This document shows, one piece after another, positions 53,512 through 61,683 of a stretch of 64,000 nt of DNA. A program made the translations under genes and the position numbers. This stretch comes from Luteimonas cucumeris (GTDB taxonomy: Bacteria > Pseudomonadota > Gammaproteobacteria > Xanthomonadales > Xanthomonadaceae), in NCBI RefSeq assembly GCF_007830035.1, contig NZ_VLKN01000005.1, forward strand, positions 186,001 to 250,000, written 5' to 3'. Below the pieces are notes generated by a model. That model searched no databases. It saw only the letters and a program-made list of their open reading frames with translations, and was not told the DNA's origin. The number at the start of each line of letters is the position of its first letter. Within the stretch, counting starts at the first letter, position 1.

Positions 53512-54960
53512 TTACTGCATTACCAGATTGCCATTGCGGTTGCCGCGCAGGATGCGCAGCACCAGCTGCGGCGGCTGCTCGGCGAAACTGGCGCGGAAAC
53601 TGGTCAGGTCGCTGAACTTGCCGCTGGTGGCCTGCAGGATCAGGTCGTCCTTGCGCAGCCCGCTGCGCGCGGCGCGGCTGCCCTTGGCGACGTCGGTGAC
53701 CAGCACGCCCTGCAGGCCCTGGCGGCGCAGCGATTCGGGCACGTCGCCGAAGCTGGCGCCGGCCAGGCGCGGATCCAGGCTCAGGCCGTCGCGCGGCTGT
53801 TCGCGCAGCGCGGTGGTCAGCTTCAGCGGCTTGCCCTCGCGGCGCACGTCCAGCGCCAGCTGGCTGCCCAGCGACTGCAGGCCCTGGAAATTGCGCCAGT
53901 CGGCGCTGTCGTCGATGCGCTCGCCGTTGGCCGCGACGATCACGTCGCCGGTGCGCAGCCCGGCTGCGGCGGCGGCCGAGCCGGGATACACGCGCGTGAC
54001 CACGGCGCCGCGCGGCTCGTCCAGGCCCAGGCCCTTGGCAAGGCGCTCGTCGACGTTCTGCGTGTCGACGCCGATCGTGCCGCGCCGCACTTCGCCGTTG
54101 GCGGCGAGCTGGCCCATCACGTTGCTGGCGAGGTTGGTCGGGATCGCGAAACCCAGGCCGATGTTGCCGGCCATGCTGCCGCGCGGATTGAAACTGGCGG
54201 TGTTGATGCCGACCAGCTCGCCGCGCAGGTTGACCAGCGCGCCGCCGGAATTGCCGGGATTGATCGACGCATCGGTCTGGATGAAGTTCTGGAAGCCCAG
54301 TCCCGGCAGGTTGCTGCGGCCCACCGCCGAGACGATGCCGGAGGTGACGGTCTGGCCGACGCCGAACGGATTGCCGACCGCGACCACGAAGTCGCCGACC
54401 CGCAGCGTGTTGCTGTCGGCCAGCGGGATCGCGGTCAGGTCCTGCGCCGGGATCCTCATCAGCGCCACATCGGTGTCGGCGTCGGAGCCGACGAACTCGG
54501 CCTTGAGCGTGCGGCCGTCGGCCAGGGTCACCGAGACGTCGTCGGCGCCCTCGATCACGTGGTGGTTGGTCAGCACGTAGCCGCGCCTGGCGTCGACGAT
54601 CACGCCCGAGCCCAGCGACTCGCGGACCCGGTCCTGCGACAGCTCGGGGAACATGCGCCGGAACATCGGGTCGTTGCCGAACGGGCTGACCCGTACGTGC
54701 TGCTTGCTGTGCACGCTGACCACCGACGGGGTCACCTTCTGCAGCATCGGCGCCAGCGACGGCAGCATCTGGCCGTCGACCGCGGTCGGCAGCGCGGCGA
54801 TGCCGGGCACGGCGGTGGCGGCGGTGCTGGCGGCGGGGGCCGGAACGGGCAGGGGTTCGGCCTGGGCCGGCTGCTCGAGTCCGCCGCGCAGGGCAGTCGC
54901 GGCAAAGCCGCCAAAGGCCGCGGCGGCGATCAGGGCGATCAGGGTGGGCAGCGGACGCAT
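53512..54960 (-). CDS. degP: Do-family (DegP/DegQ) periplasmic serine protease
   Basis: A 482-aa protease/chaperone of the HtrA family, degrading or refolding misfolded envelope proteins. It has a signal peptide (MRPLPTLIALIAAAAFGGFAATAL), an Ala/Pro-rich linker, and a trypsin-like domain with His134 (TNHHVIEG), Asp164 (DADTDVALM) and Ser238 (GNSGG). Two PDZ domains follow (about 290-375 and 395-480), ending NRNGNLVMQ. The frame extends upstream to 55278, but ATG 54960 fits the signal peptide. Whether it is DegP or DegQ cannot be settled by sequence inspection. It is divergent from nrdJa. Confidence 0.93.
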   Translation of the reverse strand: MRPLPTLIALIAAAAFGGFAATALRGGLEQPAQAEPLPVPAPAASTAATAVPGIAALPTAVDGQMLPSLAPMLQKVTPSVVSVHSKQHVRVSPFGNDPMFRRMFPELSQDRVRESLGSGVIVDARRGYVLTNHHVIEGADDVSVTLADGRTLKAEFVGSDADTDVALMRIPAQDLTAIPLADSNTLRVGDFVVAVGNPFGVGQTVTSGIVSAVGRSNLPGLGFQNFIQTDASINPGNSGGALVNLRGELVGINTASFNPRGSMAGNIGLGFAIPTNLASNVMGQLAANGEVRRGTIGVDTQNVDERLAKGLGLDEPRGAVVTRVYPGSAAAAAGLRTGDVIVAANGERIDDSADWRNFQGLQSLGSQLALDVRREGKPLKLTTALREQPRDGLSLDPRLAGASFGDVPESLRRQGLQGVLVTDVAKGSRAARSGLRKDDLILQATSGKFSDLTSFRASFAEQPPQLVLRILRGNRNGNLVMQ

Positions 54961-55251
54961 GGGTCGTTCTTTATCCGGTTCGGTGGGTGGCAGGTACGTG
55001 AAATCGCGGCGTAGCGGGGTCGATTCAAGGCCGGCGCCGCCGCCTGCAGCGGTCTGCAGTCTGCGCAAAGACCCTGCAATCGGGTCTGAAGTTCGCCATC
55101 CGGGGCCGACGCCGCGAGGTCCCGCCGGTGCCGCGCGGCATTCGATGAAAACATGATCTTCATCATGAAAGGCGTTGACTTGAGGCCCGGTCGGGGGTAG
55201 CTTGGATTCCCTCGCCGCCACAACATCTTGGGGTGTGCGGGGCAGGTCAGG

Positions 55252-55289
55252 CCCAAGCAGTGGTGATTTTATGATCACCGGGCTTGGCC
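55252..55289 (+). promoter_or_regulatory. Nested stem-loop in the nrdJa leader
   Basis: CCAAGC (55253-55258) pairs with GCTTGG (55282-55287), and inside it GGTGAT (55262-55267) pairs with ATCACC (55274-55279), with a six-base loop and a small internal bulge. It is not followed by a T-run, so it is not a simple terminator. Confidence 0.5.
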
Positions 55290-55317
55290 CGTCGGGTCAT
55301 CGCCTCGGGGGAGGTGA

Positions 55318-55374
55318 ATGATGCAAACAGGCAGCGCCGGCACGGCAGATCAACGGGTCATCCGCGGCGCGTAA
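55318..55374 (+). CDS. Possible 18-residue leader peptide
   Basis: An ATG at 55318 (or 55321) follows the strong ribosome site GGGGGAGG at 55307-55314. The frame encodes MMQTGSAGTADQRVIRGA and ends at TAA 55374, 124 bases before nrdJa. The ribosome site is better than those of most genes in the window. The composition gives no clue to an attenuation signal such as a run of one amino acid. It may be a translated leader or a chance frame. Confidence 0.35.
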   Translation: MMQTGSAGTADQRVIRGA

Positions 55375-55498
55375 GGCGTGGGCGGCGGCGTCGCCGTCGG
55401 CGGGCTCCGGTCGGTGTTCCGGCCCGGGCGCGCGGCGGAACCAACAAGAACAACAGGCCGGGCACGATCCGGGCCACGAACAAGGAGATAGGACCGGC

Positions 55499-57652
55499 AT
55501 GAGTACCGTACGCCTGGAAACAGTCCAGACCGGCAGCGACGAGCGCGAGATCCCGATGCAGCCGGCCTCGCAGGACATCTGGGACAAGAAGTACCGGCTC
55601 AAGACCAAGCAGGGCGTGGCCGTGGATGCCGACATCGACGGCACCTACCAGCGCGTGGCCAAGGCCCTGGCCGAGGCCGAGCCGACCGCCGAGAAGCAGA
55701 AGTACTGGGGCGAGCGCTTCGCCTGGGCGCTGCGCCGCGGGGCCATCCCCGCCGGCCGCATCACCAGCAACGCCGGCGCGCTGGAACACAAGCCGGCCAC
55801 CTCGACCATCAACTGCACCGTGTCGGGCACCATCGAGGATTCGATGGACGGCATCCTGGAGAAGGTCCACGAGGCCGGCCTGACGCTGAAGGCCGGCTGC
55901 GGCATCGGCTACGAATTCTCGACGCTGCGCCCGCGCGGCGCCTACGTGTCCGGCGCCGGCGCCTACACCTCCGGGCCGATGTCGTTCATGGATATCTACG
56001 ACAAGATGTGTTTCACCGTGTCCTCGGCCGGCGGCCGCCGCGGCGCGCAGATGGGCACCTTCGACGTCAGCCATCCGGACGTGCGCGACTTCATCCGCGC
56101 CAAGCGCGAGGACGGCCGCCTGCGCCAGTTCAACCTGTCGCTGCTGATCACCGACGGCTTCATGCAGGCGGTCAAGGACGATGCCGACTGGCCGCTGGTG
56201 TTCCCGATCAACCACAAGGAAGCCGTCGACCTCGACATCGACGACGCCACGCAGGTGGTCTGGCGCGAATGGCCGACCAAGGGCAGCTACGTCAGCCGCG
56301 ACGACGGCCTGGTCGCCTGCCGCATCTACGGCCACCTCAAGGCGCGGCACCTGTGGGACATGATCATGGTCTCGACGTACGACTACGCCGAGCCGGGCTT
56401 CATCCTGATCGACCGCGTCAACGAGATGAACAACAATTGGTGGTGCGAGAACATCCGCGCCACCAACCCCTGCGGCGAGCAGCCGCTGCCGCCGTACGGC
56501 GCCTGCCTGCTCGGCTCGGTGAATCTGACCAAGTTCGTGCGCAACGCCTTCACCGACCAGGCCACGTTCGACTGGGACGAGTACAAGGAAGTGGTGCGCG
56601 TGTTCACCCGCATGCTCGACAACGTGGTCGAGGTCAACGGGTTGCCCCTGCAGCAGCAGCGCGACGAGATCCTGCGCAAGCGCCGCCATGGCATGGGTTT
56701 CCTCGGCCTGGGCAGCACCGTGACCATGCTGCAGATGAAGTACGGCTCCAAGGCGTCGTGCGAATTCACCGAGCGCATCGCCCGCGAGATGGCCGTGGCC
56801 GGCTGGGAGATGGGCCTGGCGCTGGCGCAGGAGAAAGGCCCGGCGCCGATCATGGAAGAGCGCTTCACCGTCACCGCCGCAATGCTGCGCCAGCGCCCGG
56901 AAATGGCCGCCGACGGCTGGAAGGTCGGCCAGGAGATTCCCGGCAAGGTGCTGCACGCCAAGTATTCGCGCTACATGCAGCAGGTCGCCACGGTCGCGCC
57001 GGAACTGGTCGAACAGCTCGCCGAAAGCGGCGCGCGCTTCACCCACCACAGCTCGATCGCGCCGACCGGCACGATCAGCCTGTCGCTGGCCAACAACGCC
57101 AGCAACGGCATCGAGCCGAGCTTCGCCCACCACTACAGCCGCAACGTGATCCGCGAAGGCAAGAAGTCCAAGGAAAAGGTCGACGTCTGGTCGTTCGAGC
57201 TGCTCGCCTACCGCGAGCTGGTCAATCCCAAGGCCATGCCGTTCGCCGACGACGCCGAAAGCAAGCTGCCCGACTACTTCATCTCCGCCGACGACATCAC
57301 CCCGAAGGAACACGTCGACGTGCAGGCCGCCGCGCAGAAGTGGGTCGACTCCTCGATCAGCAAGACCGCCAACGTCCCGACCGACTATCCGTACGAGGAC
57401 TTCAAGGACATCTACCGCTACGCCCACGAGCAGGGCCTGAAGGGCTGCACCACGTTCCGCTTCAACCCCGCCGCCTTCCAGGGCGTGCTGGTCAAGGAGA
57501 CGGACCTGGAGAACACCCTGTACCGCTTCGAGCTGGAAGACGGCAGCACCCTGGAAGTGAAGGGCAATGAACAGATCGAGTACGACGGCGAGATGCACAC
57601 CGCCGCCAATCTGTTCGACGCGCTCAAAGAGGGCTATTACGGCAAGTTCTAG
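55499..57652 (+). CDS. nrdJa: Adenosylcobalamin-dependent ribonucleotide reductase, NrdJa part
   Basis: The catalytic part of a class II ribonucleotide reductase, which makes deoxyribonucleotides using coenzyme B12 and works with or without oxygen. The 717-aa protein has a conserved substrate cysteine near residue 106 (TINCTVSGTI), the catalytic-loop motif NPCGEQPLPPYGACLLGSVNL (Asn323 to Gln328), and APTGTISLSLANNASNGIEPSF. The C-terminal redox cysteines of full-length NrdJ are missing and are found in the separate gene at 58524. This is the split arrangement known from Pseudomonas aeruginosa (NrdJa/NrdJb). Here an H1-like gene lies between the halves. CAAGGAGATAG precedes the ATG. Confidence 0.94.
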   Translation: MSTVRLETVQTGSDEREIPMQPASQDIWDKKYRLKTKQGVAVDADIDGTYQRVAKALAEAEPTAEKQKYWGERFAWALRRGAIPAGRITSNAGALEHKPATSTINCTVSGTIEDSMDGILEKVHEAGLTLKAGCGIGYEFSTLRPRGAYVSGAGAYTSGPMSFMDIYDKMCFTVSSAGGRRGAQMGTFDVSHPDVRDFIRAKREDGRLRQFNLSLLITDGFMQAVKDDADWPLVFPINHKEAVDLDIDDATQVVWREWPTKGSYVSRDDGLVACRIYGHLKARHLWDMIMVSTYDYAEPGFILIDRVNEMNNNWWCENIRATNPCGEQPLPPYGACLLGSVNLTKFVRNAFTDQATFDWDEYKEVVRVFTRMLDNVVEVNGLPLQQQRDEILRKRRHGMGFLGLGSTVTMLQMKYGSKASCEFTERIAREMAVAGWEMGLALAQEKGPAPIMEERFTVTAAMLRQRPEMAADGWKVGQEIPGKVLHAKYSRYMQQVATVAPELVEQLAESGARFTHHSSIAPTGTISLSLANNASNGIEPSFAHHYSRNVIREGKKSKEKVDVWSFELLAYRELVNPKAMPFADDAESKLPDYFISADDITPKEHVDVQAAAQKWVDSSISKTANVPTDYPYEDFKDIYRYAHEQGLKGCTTFRFNPAAFQGVLVKETDLENTLYRFELEDGSTLEVKGNEQIEYDGEMHTAANLFDALKEGYYGKF

Positions 57653-57663
57653 CGCTGAGCTCG

Positions 57664-57687
57664 CTCTCCCGCCATGCGGCGGGAGAG
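57664..57687. repeat. CTCTCCCGCC hairpin after nrdJa
   Basis: A perfect 10-bp stem (CTCTCCCGCC / GGCGGGAGAG) with an ATGC loop, 12 bp after the nrdJa stop. It is related to 58387-58414 on the other side of the H1-like gene. It may serve as a terminator without a T-run. Confidence 0.7.
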
Positions 57688-57870
57688 GGGCAGGCTCCCG
57701 ATCTTTCCGGCCTCGCCTCCAGCCACCGCACCTCCATTGCCCGACCTCCTCCCGCAAGCGGAAGAAAAGGCCGGAACCGCACACCGGGAATCGCTTGCAC
57801 GCGCCATGGATCGCGCTACATTCCGCAAACGGGCACATCGCCCGTCACAAGAACAGACGAGGACACCCCG

Positions 57871-58374
57871 ATGAGTAACGGTAATGGAGTAACGGCGACG
57901 ATTTCCAACGCCGCCGAGGCGGTCGCGGAGAAAGCCCAGGATGTCGGCAGCGCGGTCGTCAAGCGCGCGCGCGGCGCCGTCGCCACCGCGCAGAAGACCG
58001 CCAAGAAGGCCAGCAAGGCCGTCAGCAAGCGCGTCAGCAGCGCCAAGAAAGCGGTGAGCAAGCGCGTGACCAAGGCCAAGAAGTCGCTGGCTTCCGCCAG
58101 CGCCGGTGCCAAGGCCGAAGCGACCGCGCTCAAGAAGAAGAGCGCCGCCAAGAAGGCTGCGAAGAAGTCGACCAAGAAAGCCGCCAAGAAATCGACCAGG
58201 AAGGCCGCCAAGAAGACCAGCGTCCGCAAGGCACCGGCCAGGAAGGCATCCACCAAGCGCACGGCGAAGAAGGCCGCCCCGAAAAAGGCTGCAAAAAAAG
58301 CCGTAGCCAAGAAGGCCAGTGCCCGCAAGGCACCGGCCAAGAAGGCCGCCAGGAAAGTCGCCAAAAAGAAGTAA
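57871..58374 (+). CDS. Histone H1-like, Lys/Ala-rich DNA-binding protein
   Basis: A 167-aa very basic protein. The first 35 residues (MSNGNGVTATISNAAEAVAEKAQDV) form a short amphipathic start. The rest is repeats built on KKAAKK, KKST and RKAPAKK units, like the C-terminal tail of histone H1 and the bacterial AlgP, HctB and BpH1 proteins. It should bind nucleic acid without sequence specificity. There is no globular domain or signal peptide. The gene lies between nrdJa and nrdJb and is flanked by related hairpins (57664-57687 and 58387-58414), suggesting it was inserted as a unit. Repeat-length variation between strains is likely. Confidence 0.88.
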   Translation: MSNGNGVTATISNAAEAVAEKAQDVGSAVVKRARGAVATAQKTAKKASKAVSKRVSSAKKAVSKRVTKAKKSLASASAGAKAEATALKKKSAAKKAAKKSTKKAAKKSTRKAAKKTSVRKAPARKASTKRTAKKAAPKKAAKKAVAKKASARKAPAKKAARKVAKKK

Positions 58375-58386
58375 TGCCTCGCTCCA

Positions 58387-58414
58387 GCCCTCTCCCCGCA
58401 TGCGGGGAGAGGGC
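58387..58414. repeat. GCCCTCTCCCCGCA palindrome before nrdJb
   Basis: A perfect 28-bp palindrome (GCCCTCTCCCCGCA / TGCGGGGAGAGGGC) with no spacer, 13 bp after the H1-like stop. Its core CTCTCCCCGC resembles the hairpin at 57664-57687. The remaining 110 bp before nrdJb include the AT-rich stretch CCATATAAAAACCATAAACC. Confidence 0.75.
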
Positions 58415-58523
58415 GCCCCGCAAGGACGGGTGAGCAGCGCGACGCAAATGCCGAGCCGCTTTTGATCTCCGCCCACCCAGCCCCCATATAAAAACCATAA
58501 ACCAGCACACCAGGAACACCGCA

Positions 58524-59318
58524 ATGGCCGTCAAGATCGACAAGAAAATCAAGGGTTACGCCGTCGTCACGCCGGAAGACAAGGCTCGCGAAAACGCGCC
58601 GGTCGCCGCTGTCGCGCGTAGCACCGTCGAGTCGGAACTGCCCAGCGCCGACGTGATCCAGATGCACGAGCGCATCGAGCGCCCGGAAGTACTGATCGGC
58701 AGCACCTACAAGATCAAGTCGCCGCTGGTGGAACACGCCATGTACGTGACCATCAACGACATCGTGCTCAACGCCGGCACCGAGCACGAACTGCGCCGCC
58801 CGTTCGAGATCTTCGTCAACAGCAAGTCGATGGAACACTTCCAGTGGATCGTCGCGCTGACCCGCATCATGTCGGCGGTATTCCGCAAGGGCGGCGACGT
58901 CACCTTCCTGGTCGACGAAATGAAGGCCGTATTCGACCCCAAGGGCGGCTACTTCAAGGCCGGCGGCGTGTACATGCCGTCGCTGGTCGCCGAACTTGGC
59001 GCCATCGTCGAAGACCACCTCAAGTCGATCGGCATGATCCACGATCCCGAGATGAGCCCGGCCCAGCGCGCGCTGATCGCCGAGAAGCGCGCCGCCTACG
59101 AACAGCGCTCAAAAAAAAAGCCTGACATAAGCCCCAGCGTCGGCGGCGCGCTCGCCGACCCGGTCGAGCGCGAAAGCAACGAAGACATCTCCGTGACCGG
59201 CGACGGCGCCTCGTTCCCGCCGTCGGCGACGCTGTGCCACAAGTGCAGCGCGAAAGCGCTGGTGATCATGGATGGGTGTGCGACTTGTTTGAATTGTGGG
59301 TATTCGAAGTGCGGCTGA
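58524..59318 (+). CDS. nrdJb: Ribonucleotide reductase NrdJb part (TSCPD/C-terminal module)
   Basis: The partner half of the class II reductase. The 264-aa protein has a central region (about 55-180, EVLIGSTYKIKSPLVEHAMYVTINDIVLNAG ... RRPFEIFVNSKS) that corresponds to the TSCPD module of NrdJ. The C-terminal zinc/redox end reads CHKCSAKALVIMDGCATCLNCGYSKCG, which carries the cysteines that re-reduce the active site. The end is almost the same as in Pseudomonas NrdJb. A low-complexity linker (ISPSVGGALADPVERESNE) lies before it. It must be supplied together with NrdJa. The AT-rich stretch upstream may hold its own promoter. Confidence 0.93.
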   Translation: MAVKIDKKIKGYAVVTPEDKARENAPVAAVARSTVESELPSADVIQMHERIERPEVLIGSTYKIKSPLVEHAMYVTINDIVLNAGTEHELRRPFEIFVNSKSMEHFQWIVALTRIMSAVFRKGGDVTFLVDEMKAVFDPKGGYFKAGGVYMPSLVAELGAIVEDHLKSIGMIHDPEMSPAQRALIAEKRAAYEQRSKKKPDISPSVGGALADPVERESNEDISVTGDGASFPPSATLCHKCSAKALVIMDGCATCLNCGYSKCG

Positions 59319-59409
59319 GCTAAAGGTCATAGATCTTGAGTTCAGCCTCCAAGCTTGGGTCAAGTCGCAGTAAAGCGGCTTGGCCCTTCTGCTTTCTGGA
59401 GATCTAGCG

Positions 59410-60567
59410 GTGGAACGCTTACACGTGTTCGTAGATGAATATGGCGATTCGCACCTCGACGTAAGCAAACCGGGCGTTTCGTCGACTTACATCGTAGTAG
59501 CGCTTTGTGTTCGCGATCGCGCGCTTAAACACGTCATGGTTCAAGCTGAGGAAATCCGTAAAACATTTTTCCAATCGGGAGAAATGAAGTCAAGCTCGAT
59601 AGGGGCGAAGCAAGGGCGCCGGCTGCACGTGATGCGTGCGTTATCCAAGCTAGATGTATTTATTATTGCGTATTGTGCCCGCAAGACCGAATTAGATAGC
59701 TGTTCTGGATTGTCATTTAAGAAAAGTTTCGTCAAATTCTTTGCCAGCGCACTTTACGAGCGCGTGACACGCTGCGGCGACGACATTCATATAGTCCACG
59801 ACGAGCATGGTAGCGAGCAATTTCAAGAGGAGCTCAAAGCATATCTTGAGAGGAAGTACGCACGTGATCTCTTCTCATCAACGAAATTTATTTCGAAGAA
59901 AAGCGAAGAAAATGTGTTGATCCAAGCCGCGGATCTCTTTGCGGGAAGCTTGGCTCGAATTTACGACCCGATAAAATCTGTCCAAGACAATGGCGAACTG
60001 AGGGCGGCGCTCGGAAATTCCGTTTCTGTCACGCTTTGGCCGAGCGGAAAGGAAGTGACATCTCTTCCGATCGGTGAGCATGCTAGGGAAGACGACGAAG
60101 TGATTCGCCGATACTGCGTCAAGCGCGCACAAAGTTACCTGGAAGCGTATGGGCAGAAAGATAGTGATCGGGACGAGATGTCTAGAGTGATTTTTCTGGA
60201 TGCATTGCTCGCCCATCACACGCTTGGTGAGCCCGGCTCGTTCCTTTCTACGCGAACTTTAAAACGTGAAATTTCGTCCCACTTGGGAGAACCCGTAAGC
60301 GACCACCGATTTCGTTCAGTCATTGTGGCTAAGTTACGAGATGCGGACGTCATCATCTCAAGTTGCGCGAAAGGCTACCGAATACCATCTTCCTCCGAAG
60401 ATCTCCGCGAATTTTCGGCTTTCTCAAATTCCATCATTCCGCCAATGGTTGCTCGTCTGGCGCGGGCACGAAAAGGAATCAGGGAGGCTACGCTCGGGCG
60501 CATTGACATCTTGGCGGATGCTGAGCTCATTGAGTTGCAAAAGATCGCAGACGCAGTCGTTTATTAG
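59410..60567 (+). CDS. DUF3800 protein with probable C-terminal winged helix
   Basis: A 385-aa protein. The N-terminal DUF3800 domain (about 4-235) shows the acidic start FVDEYGD (Asp9, Asp13), an Asp in IVHDEHGS and the end LIQAADLFAGSLARI. Together these suggest an RNase H-like metal site. The part from about 260 reads like a winged helix (FLSTRTLKREISSHL ... VIVAKLRDADVIISSCAKGYRIP). Function is not established; DUF3800 genes often occur in accessory and defence regions. The DNA is visibly AT-richer than its neighbours, a sign of transfer. GTG 59410 is preferred because GGAG lies eight bases before it; a TTG at 59380 is further upstream. Confidence 0.75.
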   Translation: MERLHVFVDEYGDSHLDVSKPGVSSTYIVVALCVRDRALKHVMVQAEEIRKTFFQSGEMKSSSIGAKQGRRLHVMRALSKLDVFIIAYCARKTELDSCSGLSFKKSFVKFFASALYERVTRCGDDIHIVHDEHGSEQFQEELKAYLERKYARDLFSSTKFISKKSEENVLIQAADLFAGSLARIYDPIKSVQDNGELRAALGNSVSVTLWPSGKEVTSLPIGEHAREDDEVIRRYCVKRAQSYLEAYGQKDSDRDEMSRVIFLDALLAHHTLGEPGSFLSTRTLKREISSHLGEPVSDHRFRSVIVAKLRDADVIISSCAKGYRIPSSSEDLREFSAFSNSIIPPMVARLARARKGIREATLGRIDILADAELIELQKIADAVVY

Positions 60568-60597
60568 TTGGCAGGTAATAGCCAGCGTAACCCGGAA

Positions 60598-60680
60598 AAA
60601 GGGGACGGAGGCAATTAAGACGACTTAATTCCCTCTGTCCCCTTTAGCCCTTTGACTTAATTCCTTCCCCTTTAGCCCTT
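60598..60680. repeat. GGGGACGGAGG palindrome with partial tandem copy
   Basis: AAAGGGGACGGAGGCAATTAAG (60598-60619) pairs over 20 of 22 positions with 60624-60645, loop ACGA. The right arm is then partly repeated at 60656-60680 (CTTAATTCC ... CCCCTTTAGCCCTT). The motif GGGGACRGAGGSAATTAAG is common beside REP-associated transposases, but no such gene is present here. Confidence 0.75.
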
Positions 60681-60738
60681 GGTTCGCACGCTGTAAATGC
60701 CGCATGAAGTCCTCCATCCCCGATGCACCTCCGGCGAC

Positions 60739-61560
60739 ATGATCAAGGCGTCGACCCCAGGGGATGTCAGCGCCGAAACCCGGATCGAACGTCTGCAGCA
60801 CTGGACCGCCGTGCTCGTGTGCGCGCTGCTGCACCTGCTGTTGCTACTCCTCGTGATGTTGTCTTCCCAGGTCACCGTAACCACGTCGCAAGGCGCCGAT
60901 GCCGGCAGCCGGGTGGCCGTGAGCTTCATCGGCAGGACGCCACCTCCCGTCAAGGCGACGCCCGCGAGCAAACCCAAAGCGAAGCCCAGGTCCTCTCGTG
61001 TCCAAGCCACGCGGGTCACGCGTGCCGACGATCCAGTGCCGCCTGTCGTCATTGACGCCGCCGCGCAGAATCACGCCGAAGCGCGTGCGGAAACTCCGCC
61101 CGCAGCGCCCACACCGCCTGCACCGCCTGCACCGCCGCAGCCTCGCGCGCACATCTGGGGACAGCCGCCGGGCATGATGCGGGAAGATGTCGCCCCCGAA
61201 AATGCGGGCCTGGCCAGAAGCCCTGCCATCGCGCGCGGCCGCGGCCACGCGTTTGGCGCCGGCGAACCCAGTCTGGAAGTAAACGGCTACCAGGTCTCCT
61301 ACGACCTGCGCAGCGAAATCCGGCTACGCGCCTGGCGCGACCAGGGAGTGACGGAACTCTTCCTTCCCTTGCCGGGCATACGCCAGTACATGGTCTGCCC
61401 GCTGGAAACCGCGCTGAGGCGCGAGTCCGGCCCATGTCGACTGCTCGAAGCGGATGATCCGGCACTGGAGGCCATCGGCGACGCACGCCAGGTCATCAAC
61501 ATGCAACGGGTCTACCGGATGGGAAAACTGGTCTGGCGCGGCCCTGGGCCGTATCGGTAA
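60739..61560 (+). CDS. Inner-membrane protein with TonB-like layout, function unknown
   Basis: A 273-aa protein of no recognised family. A short cytoplasmic start precedes one membrane helix (about 24-42, AVLVCALLHLLLLLLVMLSS). A periplasmic linker rich in Pro, Ala and Lys follows (about 70-135). The C-terminal domain (about 175-273) has EVNGYQVSYDLRSEIRLRAWRDQG and two cysteines. The layout resembles TonB/TolA-like proteins, but the C-terminal fold is not clearly TonB. The start is uncertain: ATG 60739 fits the helix position, while ATG 60697 would add 14 residues. No operon partner is evident; a repeat element and a small lipoprotein follow. Confidence 0.65.
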   Translation: MIKASTPGDVSAETRIERLQHWTAVLVCALLHLLLLLLVMLSSQVTVTTSQGADAGSRVAVSFIGRTPPPVKATPASKPKAKPRSSRVQATRVTRADDPVPPVVIDAAAQNHAEARAETPPAAPTPPAPPAPPQPRAHIWGQPPGMMREDVAPENAGLARSPAIARGRGHAFGAGEPSLEVNGYQVSYDLRSEIRLRAWRDQGVTELFLPLPGIRQYMVCPLETALRRESGPCRLLEADDPALEAIGDARQVINMQRVYRMGKLVWRGPGPYR

Positions 61561-61573
61561 GCCAGGACCGTCG

Positions 61574-61648
61574 GCTGGGTTAGCTCCATCAACCCAGCGC
61601 TTTCGACTTCGTTCCGTCGCGGTGCTGGGTTGGTGGAGCCAACCCAGC
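61574..61648. repeat. Double GCTGGGTT hairpin element, copy 2
   Basis: Two hairpins: GCTGGGTT (61574-61581) / AACCCAGC (61591-61598), and GCTGGGTTGG (61624-61633) / CCAACCCAGC (61639-61648). The whole is related to 15275-15355 and 62210-62288. Confidence 0.75.
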
Positions 61649-61683
61649 CTACGTTGCTTGTAACCTGTCGGCAAAGGGGATCC

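Larger units (their letters stand above)
54961..55498. promoter_or_regulatory. Divergent leader region of degP and nrdJa
   Basis: 538 bp with signs of regulation on the nrdJa side. They are: CATGAT-N4-ATCATG (55152-55167); a possible promoter TTGACT (55175-55180), 17 bases, TAGCTT (55198-55203); CCACAACATCTTGGGG (55218-55233), loosely like an NrdR box; a nested hairpin (55252-55289); and a possible 18-codon leader frame (55318-55374). The promoter call is weak at the -10. No B12 riboswitch consensus was seen by eye. Confidence 0.45.

Noticed and set aside
55218-55233. NrdR box as a firm feature
   Set aside because: CCACAACATCTTGGGG is only loosely palindromic and the second site usually found one to three turns away was not seen, so it is mentioned only as a possibility.
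54961-55498. B12 riboswitch upstream of nrdJa
   Set aside because: No B12-box or other conserved core segment was found by eye; a covariance search would be needed to exclude a divergent form.
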